A stretch of 7,204 nt of DNA from an uncultured Anaerolineaceae bacterium (GTDB taxonomy: Bacteria > Chloroflexota > Anaerolineae > Promineifilales > Promineifilaceae): positions 1 through 7,204 of the forward strand of contig CALBTC010000088.1 in the NCBI GenBank assembly GCA_937967805.1. Reading direction: 5' to 3'. Below the pieces are notes generated by a model, which saw only the letters and a list, made by a program, of their open reading frames with translations, made no database searches and was not told where the DNA came from. Of this stretch, positions 1 through 5,622 are shown piece after piece. Each line of letters opens with the position of its first letter. Within the stretch, counting starts at the first letter, position 1. A program made the translations under genes and the position numbers.

Positions 1-94
1 GTAGTCAATTAGTAATCAATTCAGCTGCACAAACCTTACCGAATCTGCCACCTTTTGTTTGCTGCCTGGCTCTGATTTGCATAAGATGGACGCT

Positions 95-850
95 ATGTAT
101 CCCATTTTGACGCGATTGGGTCCATTTTTTATCTACAGCTACACGGCCGTTTTTACCGTGGGTTTTCTGTTCGCCTGGGTCGTTACCCAACGCCAACCGG
201 CGCAACAAACATTGCCTGCCTGGCGGGATGCGGCGCTGAATATTTTGCTGCTCGGCTGGCTGGGAGCGCGGATCAGCTTTGTCTGGTTGAATTGGAGCTA
301 CTTTGCCGAACGGCCGTCTGAACTGCTGCAACTGTGGCAAGGCGGGCTGACTGCTTTTGGCGGATTAGCGGGCGGTTTGCTCGGCCTGGGGCTGTGGTGC
401 TGGTGGCAGAAACGGCCGTTCCTGGCCTACGCCACCCTGTTTTCCCCAGCCGTTTTGCTGCTCATCATCGCCGGCTGGGCCGCTTGTTGGGTCGACGGCT
501 GTGCTTACGGGGCAACCACCACGCTAGGCCCGCTGTCCGCCGACCTGCCGGACCATTTTGGTGTTTTTGCTGTGCGCTATCAGACCCAACTGCTGGGAAT
601 TGGACTCAATTTACTGGCCCTGGTTTTTGTACTGCTGTGGCAGCAGCGATGGGGCAACGGCCGTCTCTTTGCCCTCACCCTACTCCTGGCCGGCCTCATC
701 CATTTTGCGCTCACCTTTTTGCGGGGAGACAGTGTGCCCACCCTGGCCGGCTGGCGCCTGGACAGTTGGCTGGCGCTGATTTTCGCCATTGTGGGATTGA
801 TCCTGTTACAATACGGCCGTCTATCAAAGAGTAAGCAAGTGGGCAAGTAG
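95..850 (+). CDS. Lgt-like polytopic membrane protein (probably not an active Lgt)
   Basis: A 251-residue hydrophobic protein with about seven membrane segments that follows the layout of prolipoprotein diacylglyceryl transferase (Lgt), the inner-membrane enzyme that moves diacylglycerol from phosphatidylglycerol to a lipobox cysteine. Family landmarks are the start MYPILTRLGPFFIYSY, the GARI motif at residues 57-60, the WQGGLTAFGGLAGG loop at 81-94, and GWAACWVDGCAYG at 127-139, which sits where true Lgt has GR-x-x-NF-x-N-x-E-x-x-G. The Arg, Asn and Glu expected there are Trp, Cys and Cys, the conserved His of the HGG loop is absent, and the late Arg/Glu pair reads as His and Thr. I therefore infer a divergent paralogue of unknown activity. 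The start is uncertain: TTG 59 and ATG 86 are in frame, but ATG 95 begins right at the family homology. The last codons and stop lie inside a tandem repeat. Confidence 0.7.
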   Translation: MYPILTRLGPFFIYSYTAVFTVGFLFAWVVTQRQPAQQTLPAWRDAALNILLLGWLGARISFVWLNWSYFAERPSELLQLWQGGLTAFGGLAGGLLGLGLWCWWQKRPFLAYATLFSPAVLLLIIAGWAACWVDGCAYGATTTLGPLSADLPDHFGVFAVRYQTQLLGIGLNLLALVFVLLWQQRWGNGRLFALTLLLAGLIHFALTFLRGDSVPTLAGWRLDSWLALIFAIVGLILLQYGRLSKSKQVGK

Positions 851-904
851 GCAAGTGGCAGGTGAATTCATAGCACCTGCAAACCTGCAACTTGCAAACC
901 TGCA
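835..904. repeat. Octamer tandem repeat with inverted counterpart
   Basis: Three octamers (GCAAGTGG, GCAAGTAG, GCAAGTGG) run from 835 to 858. After a short AATTCATAG loop the complementary words follow: CACCTGC at 874-880, and TGCAAACCTGCA exactly duplicated at 878-889 and 893-904. Positions 843-864 pair imperfectly with 874-895 (15 of 22 positions, with both 6-7 base ends perfect). The element contains the TAG stop of the Lgt-like gene and fills the gap before the amidase gene. There is no U-tract, so it is not a classical terminator. Confidence 0.6.
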
Positions 905-914
905 CACATAACCT

Positions 915-1766
915 ATGAAACTAAAAGTTGGACTTGCCCAAATTACTCCCAAACTCGGCAACCTGGAAGCCAATCTGGAGCGCCACCTGGCCGCCATTGA
1001 AGAAGCTGCCGAAAGCGGCGTAGAGCTGCTCATCTTCCCCGAGCTTTCCCTCACCGGCTACCGCCTGCGCGACCTGGCCTTCAGCGTCGCCATCCAGCCC
1101 TCGTACAAGAACCCGATCTTTGCCCGCCTGCTGGACGCCAGCCGGGACATGGACCTGGTCGTCGGCTTTGTGGAAAGTGATAAGCGGCAAAAGTTTTTCA
1201 TCTCCGCCGCCTATCTTTCCGGTGGCGAGGTGGTGCATCTGCACCGCAAAGTGTACCTGCCCACCTACGGCATGTTCGACGAGGGGCGCTACTTTGCCTG
1301 GGGCGACGCCATTCGCGCCTTCGACACCCGTTTTGGCCGCGTCGGCATCCTCATCTGCGAAGATTTCTGGCACGTCAGCGCCGCCTACACCCTCTGGCTC
1401 GATGGGGCCGACATCCTCATTCTCACCTCCTCCTCGCCGGGGCGTGGGCTGGCCACCGAGCAAAAAATCGGCAGCGCCCGCTGGGTGGAGCACATCAACC
1501 AGGCGTATGCCAGCATGTTTACCAACTTTGTGCTGCACACCAACCGCACCGGCTTTGAAGACGGCGTCACCTTTTACGGCGGCTCCACCATCTATGATCC
1601 GGAAGGCAACCTGCTGAGCCAGGGCGCTTACTATGAAGAAGCCATTGTCACCGCCAGGCTGGATTTAAACGATATCCGCCGCGCCCGCATCCGCCTGCCC
1701 CTGCTGCGCGACGAGCGCGTGGGGCTCACCCGGCGGGAGCTGAGCCGGATTTTGAAAGACAAGTAG
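915..1766 (+). CDS. Carbon-nitrogen hydrolase, NAD+ synthetase glutaminase-type
   Basis: A 283-residue cytosolic nitrilase-superfamily amidase. The catalytic triad is complete: Glu43 in FPELSLTGY, Lys112 in LHRKVYLPTYGMFDEGRYF and Cys148 in GILICEDFWH. The KVYLPTYGxFDExRYF and ICEDFWH wording is that of the N-terminal glutaminase domain of glutamine-dependent NAD+ synthetase (NadE), which hydrolyses glutamine and channels ammonia. The ATP-binding synthetase domain (SGGxDS) is missing and none follows the stop, so this is a free-standing amidase. It could feed ammonia to a separate NadE or act on another small amide; the substrate cannot be read from the sequence. The start is ATG 915, with no clear Shine-Dalgarno site. 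It lies 64 bases after the Lgt-like gene, across a repeat, and probably does not depend on it. Confidence 0.82.
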   Translation: MKLKVGLAQITPKLGNLEANLERHLAAIEEAAESGVELLIFPELSLTGYRLRDLAFSVAIQPSYKNPIFARLLDASRDMDLVVGFVESDKRQKFFISAAYLSGGEVVHLHRKVYLPTYGMFDEGRYFAWGDAIRAFDTRFGRVGILICEDFWHVSAAYTLWLDGADILILTSSSPGRGLATEQKIGSARWVEHINQAYASMFTNFVLHTNRTGFEDGVTFYGGSTIYDPEGNLLSQGAYYEEAIVTARLDLNDIRRARIRLPLLRDERVGLTRRELSRILKDK

Positions 1767-1810
1767 ATGTATAGAGATATTTATCAGCAGATTACTCCCT
1801 TGAAAATACC

Positions 1811-1859
1811 TCACGCAAAGTCGCAAAGACCGTTTTACGCACTTTGCGACTTTGCGTGA
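1811..1859. repeat. Perfect 18-bp inverted repeat made of octamers
   Basis: The left arm 1811-1828 (TCACGCAAAGTCGCAAAG) is perfectly complementary to 1842-1859, with a 13-base loop. Each arm is two octamers of the CGCAAAG type. It lies in the 153-base gap between the amidase gene and era. The right flank is not T-rich, so an intrinsic terminator is unlikely, although the stem could still protect or end a transcript. I saw no other feature in this gap. Confidence 0.75.
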
Positions 1860-1919
1860 AATTTGTATTCGTGGGGGTGTGCCGCCGTTGATGAAATCTC
1901 CTGTGCAATGAGCAGATAG

Positions 1920-2867
1920 ATGATTATGAATGAATCAACACCTGTCCCATCTGGCTACGAGACAAGCGACGACCACCGCTCCGGTTTTGTGTCCGTCATT
2001 GGCCGGCCCAACGTGGGCAAAAGCACACTGATTAACGCGCTGCTGCAGGAGAAGATCAACATCGTCACGCCGCGGCCGCAGACCACGCGCAGCCGCCAGC
2101 TGGGCATCCTCACCACGGCCGAATACCAGATCATCTTCATAGACACGCCCGGCCTGATGCAGCCGCGCCACAAGCTGGACGAATTCATGGTGGAAACGGC
2201 CACGGACAGCCTCAACGAAGCCGACGTGGTGCTTTGGCTGGTAGACGGCAGCGAGCCCGTCGGCCCCGGCGACCGGGCCATTGCCGAGCAGTTGCAAGCG
2301 GTTGATGACACCATTCCCATCATCCTGGCCATCAACAAAAGCGACGTCACTGCGCCGGAAAACGTCATGCCGCACACCGAGGCATACCGGGCACTGGCCC
2401 CGGAAGCTGACTGGATTTTCTTCTCGGCGCAGCGGGGAGACGGCCGTTCCGAACTCCTCGACCTCATTGTGCAGGCTTTGCCCCAAGGCCCGCGCTACTA
2501 CCCGCCCGACCAGGTGACCGACGTCTATTTACGCGACATGGCTGCTGAACTGATCCGCGAACAAATTATGTTGCAGCTTCGGGATGAGATACCGTACGGC
2601 GTGGCCGTGCAGGTAGACCAGTTCAAAGAGCGCGACAACGGCGTCACTTACATCAGCGCCAACATTTTTGTGGAGCGCGACAGCCACAAAGCGATTGTCA
2701 TCGGCGCCAAAGGGAGCCAACTGCGCCAAATTGGCGCCGCCGCCCGCAAGGAGATCGAGGCCCTGCTTGAGGGCAAAGTGTTCCTGGAACTGTGGGTGAA
2801 AGTGGAACCCAAATGGCGCCGCAACGAAAACGCCCTCAAACGCCTGGGGTACAGCAGACCAGAATAA
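1920..2867 (+). CDS. era: GTPase Era, 16S rRNA/30S assembly factor
   Basis: A 315-residue Era GTPase. It binds the 3' end of 16S rRNA and helps 30S subunit maturation, coupling it to growth and cell-cycle progress. All GTPase motifs are present: G1 GRPNVGKS at 28-35, G2 around TPRPQTTR at 50-57, G3 DTPG at 75-78, G4 NKSD at 139-142 and G5 SAQ at 169-171. The C-terminal KH domain carries its GxxG loop as GAKG at 262-265, followed by the usual basic VKxxWRR-like tail. Against E. coli Era (301 residues) it has about 13 extra polar residues before G1. Starts at ATG 1920 and ATG 1926 are both possible and neither has a clear ribosome-binding site. The usual neighbours (rnc, recO, ybeY) are absent, so it appears to be transcribed alone. 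Confidence 0.97.
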   Translation: MIMNESTPVPSGYETSDDHRSGFVSVIGRPNVGKSTLINALLQEKINIVTPRPQTTRSRQLGILTTAEYQIIFIDTPGLMQPRHKLDEFMVETATDSLNEADVVLWLVDGSEPVGPGDRAIAEQLQAVDDTIPIILAINKSDVTAPENVMPHTEAYRALAPEADWIFFSAQRGDGRSELLDLIVQALPQGPRYYPPDQVTDVYLRDMAAELIREQIMLQLRDEIPYGVAVQVDQFKERDNGVTYISANIFVERDSHKAIVIGAKGSQLRQIGAAARKEIEALLEGKVFLELWVKVEPKWRRNENALKRLGYSRPE

Positions 2868-2890
2868 CGGCAGGAAATTCTTCCTATTTT

Positions 2891-2924
2891 CCGTGTCTTT
2901 TAGCTCACATCCGTGTCTTATAGC
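2891..2924. repeat. Short direct repeat CCGTGTCTT(T/A)TAGC
   Basis: A 14-base word at 2891-2904 recurs at 2911-2924 with a single T-to-A difference, giving a 20-base period just downstream of era. Function unknown. Confidence 0.5.
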
Positions 2925-2931
2925 ATAATCC

Positions 2932-2989
2932 AGATTGGACCAATTTCTGTAACCACACAGGTTGTATCCCAAGAAAATTGGTCCAATCT
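2932..2989. promoter_or_regulatory. Paired ATTGGWCCAAT palindromes forming a 15-bp inverted repeat
   Basis: Positions 2932-2946 are complementary to 2975-2989 (15 bp). Each arm contains its own palindrome: ATTGGACCAAT at 2934-2944 and ATTGGTCCAAT at 2977-2987. Their centres are 43 bases apart, about four helical turns. A smaller AACC-ACACA-GGTT hairpin sits between them. The layout suits two dimer sites for a looping repressor. The core resembles operators of the FadR branch of GntR regulators, which is only a resemblance. It lies about 80 bases upstream of the candidate promoter of the Tat-signal protein gene. A dispersed repeat or an RNA hairpin at the end of the era transcript are alternatives. 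Confidence 0.45.
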
Positions 2990-3024
2990 CTGAGAGGCTT
3001 AATAGTTGCATTAGGCAAAGGTGG

Positions 3025-3054
3025 TTGATCGATATAGAACATTCGTGCTAAAAT
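3025..3054 (+). promoter_or_regulatory. Candidate sigma-70 promoter for the Tat-signal protein gene
   Basis: TTGATC at 3025-3030 and TAAAAT at 3049-3054 are separated by 18 bases, which would give a leader of about 110 bases before ATG 3171. The match to consensus is moderate and there is no experimental support. Confidence 0.35.
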
Positions 3055-3156
3055 TGCCAGGGTTGGCCCAAACCGGGCGTTTGCGTTTGTTGAGCCAATT
3101 TTCTCGGGCGCATTTGCAGAAGCACGTTGTTTTGTAAGGTAACGATCACCTTCGCC

Positions 3157-3163
3157 TAAGGAG
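3157..3163 (+). promoter_or_regulatory. Ribosome binding site TAAGGAG that decides the start
   Basis: TAAGGAG is the strongest Shine-Dalgarno site in the window. It is one base from the in-frame ATG at 3165 but seven from ATG 3171, so 3171 is the likely start. Confidence 0.75.
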
Positions 3164-3170
3164 AATGGAT

Positions 3171-4220
3171 ATGACAAACCAGGATGAACAGGTAGTAAGC
3201 CGTCGCAAGTTTATTAAGGCAGCGGCGCTAACGGCCGTTGCCGCTTCCGCCACCGGCGCTGGAGCCGCCATTTACAATCAATCCACCGCCAATGACACCG
3301 TCGTCACTTCCGTATCGAACGCCGCTGCGCCAGTCATCAATACGGCCGTTTCCCCCACCACGCCAGCCAACAACGATCTCTTCACCCGGCTTGCCGCTGC
3401 CCAGGCGGAAAACGTGCGCCTGCAATCGGCGCTGGATGCCGCGCAGCGCCAGCTCGCCAGCCTCGAGCAAAACAATCAATCCACCGCCAGCAACAGCGAA
3501 GCGTTAACGGTGGAACTGAACCAGGCCAATGAACGAATTGGCGTTTTGGCCGGACTGATTGCGCTGTACGAAGAGCTAGAAGCGGTCGATGTGGAAACGG
3601 CCGTGCAAAACGGTCTCGCCAATTTCTCTGGCAACCTCGATACCATGCTGGCCGAAGTGCCCACCCTGTCTGAGAGCATTCAGATGGGGCGGCAGGCGCT
3701 GGAGAATTTTGAATCCCAGATACCGGTGCTGGACAACGGCCGTCTCTGGCTCATCGATCATCTCAGCAAAATCGAGGGATATTTCCAGGTCGTTGAACAG
3801 CTTCTGGCCGAAGCGGTGGACCGGGTTGGCCCCTTCCTGCAAATGCTTACCGACTGGTTTGATAGCGTCAAGCGCTGGCTCCCGTTTGGCATGGGGCAGA
3901 CGGCCACCACCATCATGCAATCCATCACCGATCTCATCATGGAAACGCCCAACACCCTCAGCGGGCTGGATACCAACGTGATGCAACCGCTCAACGTCTG
4001 GCTCAACCGCGACCAAAACAACGAAACGGCTCTGCACCAAACCCTCATCAAGCCCATCCGCGACGACCTGATGCCCAAGGCCGACACCACCGTCAGCAAA
4101 GTGCAGCAGATGGATGAATCGTATAAAACGGCCCTGAAGGAACCGGTGGAAACGGCCGTTGCCGGCCGGCACATCATCCGCAATTTGATCACTGAGTACC
4201 GGCAGCAGCATGGGGTTTAG
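3171..4220 (+). CDS. Tat-signal coiled-coil protein of unknown function
   Basis: A 349-residue protein I cannot assign to a named family. Residues 10-16, SRRKFIK, are a good twin-arginine motif, followed by a small-residue hydrophobic stretch at 17-34, so it is probably exported folded by the Tat system. It may be cleaved after the Ala pair at 32-33 or kept as an N-terminal anchor; there is no lipobox cysteine. A Thr/Ala/Pro-rich linker (about 36-68) leads to a predicted coiled coil at 70-136, and then a mostly helical, amphipathic C-terminal region to the end. No catalytic motif or cofactor site is visible, and a structural or scaffold role at the membrane is only a guess. It has its own candidate promoter and a strong ribosome-binding site, and converges with the ATP-grasp gene. 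It holds five ACGGCCGT octamers. Confidence 0.8.
   Translation: MTNQDEQVVSRRKFIKAAALTAVAASATGAGAAIYNQSTANDTVVTSVSNAAAPVINTAVSPTTPANNDLFTRLAAAQAENVRLQSALDAAQRQLASLEQNNQSTASNSEALTVELNQANERIGVLAGLIALYEELEAVDVETAVQNGLANFSGNLDTMLAEVPTLSESIQMGRQALENFESQIPVLDNGRLWLIDHLSKIEGYFQVVEQLLAEAVDRVGPFLQMLTDWFDSVKRWLPFGMGQTATTIMQSITDLIMETPNTLSGLDTNVMQPLNVWLNRDQNNETALHQTLIKPIRDDLMPKADTTVSKVQQMDESYKTALKEPVETAVAGRHIIRNLITEYRQQHGV
3274..3489 (+). repeat. Exact 18-bp in-frame direct repeat in the Tat-signal gene
   Basis: ACAATCAATCCACCGCCA occurs at 3274-3291 and 3472-3489, 198 bases apart and in the same codon phase, so Asn-Gln-Ser-Thr-Ala appears on both sides of the first coiled-coil part. It suggests a small internal duplication or gene conversion. 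Confidence 0.75.
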
Positions 4221-4221
4221 T

Positions 4222-4286
4222 GATCGGTAATCGGTAGGTCAGTGATCGGTAATCAGTGAAAAGTTTACCGATTACCGATTACCGAT
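4222..4286. repeat. Heptamer tandem repeat hairpin between convergent genes
   Basis: GATCGGT and AATCGGT (4222-4235), then after one 8-base unit GATCGGT and AATCAGT (4244-4257), are followed by three exact TACCGAT heptamers (4266-4286). The 14-base arm 4223-4236 pairs perfectly with either 4266-4279 or 4273-4286. It fills the gap between the stops of the Tat-signal and ATP-grasp genes, where it could act as a two-way transcription barrier, although no T-run is present. Confidence 0.75.
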
Positions 4287-4292
4287 TAATGG

Positions 4293-5510
4293 TTAAGTTG
4301 GCGCCGTGTCTAAGGGTGGGGCCACGGCCAAAAAGTCGTGGGCGAAGCGCTGGCTGTAGTCGTGGATGAGCTGCTCGACGCGCTCATGTTTTGGCGAGGC
4401 GACGATGAGGCCGGCGTGGTGCTGCTTGTGGACACGATACACAACTTCCGGGTCCTGGTAGCCGGACAAATCGGGCCATTCCTGCCGTGCCAGGCAAATC
4501 ATGACGCCGGCGTATTCCCCTTTGTCCGTTGGCACCTGGTAGTTTTCATTGCGAAGCGCGGCCGTTTCCAATTTCGCCCACTCTGCCCACAAATTAATCC
4601 CCGATGATGCCTCTACCAACTGCTCAATATTTGCGCCGCCGACACGTGCGGCCGTTTCCAAAAAATAAAAGTCGCCGTCTGCCCCCTTGATAAACTCCGT
4701 GTGGGCCACGCCGCGCTCCATTCCCAGTGCCAGAACCAGCTTGTTGTGCAGCTTGATGAGCGCCTTCGTCTCCTTGCCCTGGCGCGGCATCGTGCGGGTA
4801 ACAAAAACGCCGCCTTCATGGGCCACGTCGATGGGCGGCTGCAAATATTGGTGCGCCGAGGCAAACACAACCTTGCCCTGCCACACAATCGCATCCACAT
4901 GATAAACCGGCCCAGACACAAACTGCTCCAGCAAAAAATAAGATTGCAAATCGCCCAGCTCGTCCAGCTTGCGCCACAGCATCTCCGAATGCTCCATGCG
5001 CTTGATGCCCATCGCCCCAGCCTCGGCCCGCGGTTTGAGCAGCCAGGGGGGCGGCACCCGGCTCATGAATTCGCGTAACTGATCGTAGTTGAAGACGGCC
5101 GTAAACTCCGGCACCTTAAACCCTTCCTGCCGCGCCTTCACCCGCATCGCCAGCTTATCCCGGAAATGGCGGCTCGCCGTCTCCCCCATCCCCGGCAGCC
5201 GAAAATGCTCGCGCAGCGCCGACGCCGTCAGCACGTCATAATCATCTAGGGGGATGATTTGGTCCACAGCCCAGCCCCGCATAAAGTAAGCGACGGCGTA
5301 AATAATGTCTGGCTGGGCCGAAAGCTGCGGCATGTAAAACACCTCATCAATGCTCTCCCACGGCCACGCTTCTCCCTGTAACTTTTCCCGCGTTACCAAC
5401 ACTACCCGGCAGCCAGCCTGTTCAGCGGCAACCAAGAAGGTTGTTCCTTTAAAATAGCTTGCCAGGCACAAAATTGTCACCGGCTTTTTCTCAGAGTCCA
5501 CGTATGACAT
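4293..5510 (-). CDS. ATP-grasp family ligase
   Basis: A 405-residue cytosolic protein of the ATP-grasp superfamily, which uses ATP to make an acyl-phosphate and joins it to an amine or thiol. A Rossmann-like pre-ATP-grasp domain (VTILCLASYFKGTTFLVAAE, residues 11-30, onward to about 110) precedes the ATP-grasp fold. Candidate nucleotide-binding residues are Lys119, Lys159 in LLKP, the flexible loop AGAMGI at 164-169 and Glu195 in LLEQFV. Candidate metal ligands are Glu272 in HTEF and Glu285 in FLETAARVGG; this last motif replaces the classical ExN with ETA, as in several amino-acid ligase-like subgroups. Substrates cannot be told from the sequence, and a peptide- or amino-acid-ligase role is a guess. 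ATG 5510 is preferred over TTG 5513 because AAGGA at 5515-5519 is four bases from the former and one from the latter. It stands alone, with an operator-like region upstream. Confidence 0.85.
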   Translation of the reverse strand: MSYVDSEKKPVTILCLASYFKGTTFLVAAEQAGCRVVLVTREKLQGEAWPWESIDEVFYMPQLSAQPDIIYAVAYFMRGWAVDQIIPLDDYDVLTASALREHFRLPGMGETASRHFRDKLAMRVKARQEGFKVPEFTAVFNYDQLREFMSRVPPPWLLKPRAEAGAMGIKRMEHSEMLWRKLDELGDLQSYFLLEQFVSGPVYHVDAIVWQGKVVFASAHQYLQPPIDVAHEGGVFVTRTMPRQGKETKALIKLHNKLVLALGMERGVAHTEFIKGADGDFYFLETAARVGGANIEQLVEASSGINLWAEWAKLETAALRNENYQVPTDKGEYAGVMICLARQEWPDLSGYQDPEVVYRVHKQHHAGLIVASPKHERVEQLIHDYSQRFAHDFLAVAPPLDTAPT

Positions 5511-5540
5511 CAATTCCTTTTTAGTTTTTTACAGCTATAA

Positions 5541-5615
5541 CTACAACGAATTGGAGTGAACAACAAATTTGTTTGCGCCCGATTTAAATTCGTTAATTAC
5601 TAAAATTCGTTGTAG
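5541..5615 (-). promoter_or_regulatory. Operator-like inverted repeats upstream of the ATP-grasp gene
   Basis: CTACAACGAATT at 5541-5552 is perfectly complementary to 5604-5615. Between them lies a perfect 12-bp palindrome, AACAAATTTGTT, at 5562-5573, and ACGAATTT is repeated directly on the - strand. The DNA is much more AT-rich than the genes around it. Weak promoter-like hexamers (TTGTTC, 17 bases, TTATAG on the - strand) fall across the inner repeat. This suits a regulated promoter for the ATP-grasp gene; no regulator gene is adjacent. Confidence 0.45.
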
Positions 5616-5622
5616 CCACCGG

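Noticed and set aside
1..30. Fragment of another heptamer repeat (AGTCAATT, AGTAATCAATT)
   Set aside because: Suggestive wording, but too short and cut by the window edge to be certain.
5..340. Open frame on the - strand over the start of the Lgt-like gene
   Set aside because: Low-complexity polar translation with no family features, antisense to a membrane protein with clear Lgt topology.
95..850. Naming the first gene lgt
   Set aside because: Topology fits, but the residues required for transferase activity are not recognisable.
921..1538. 205-codon - strand open frame opposite the amidase
   Set aside because: Antisense shadow of a GC-rich gene whose + strand has a full catalytic triad.
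915..1766. Truncated or frameshifted full-length NadE
   Set aside because: No synthetase-domain sequence follows the stop in any frame before era, so it appears to be a genuine one-domain protein.
1811..1859. Rho-independent terminator
   Set aside because: The stem is excellent but no T-tract follows on either strand; kept as a repeat instead.
3576..4211. 211-codon - strand open frame opposite the Tat-signal gene
   Set aside because: Composition typical of an antisense shadow; the + strand has a strong ribosome-binding site and a coherent Tat signal.
4222..4286. CRISPR array
   Set aside because: Units are 7 bases long with no spacers and no cas genes nearby.
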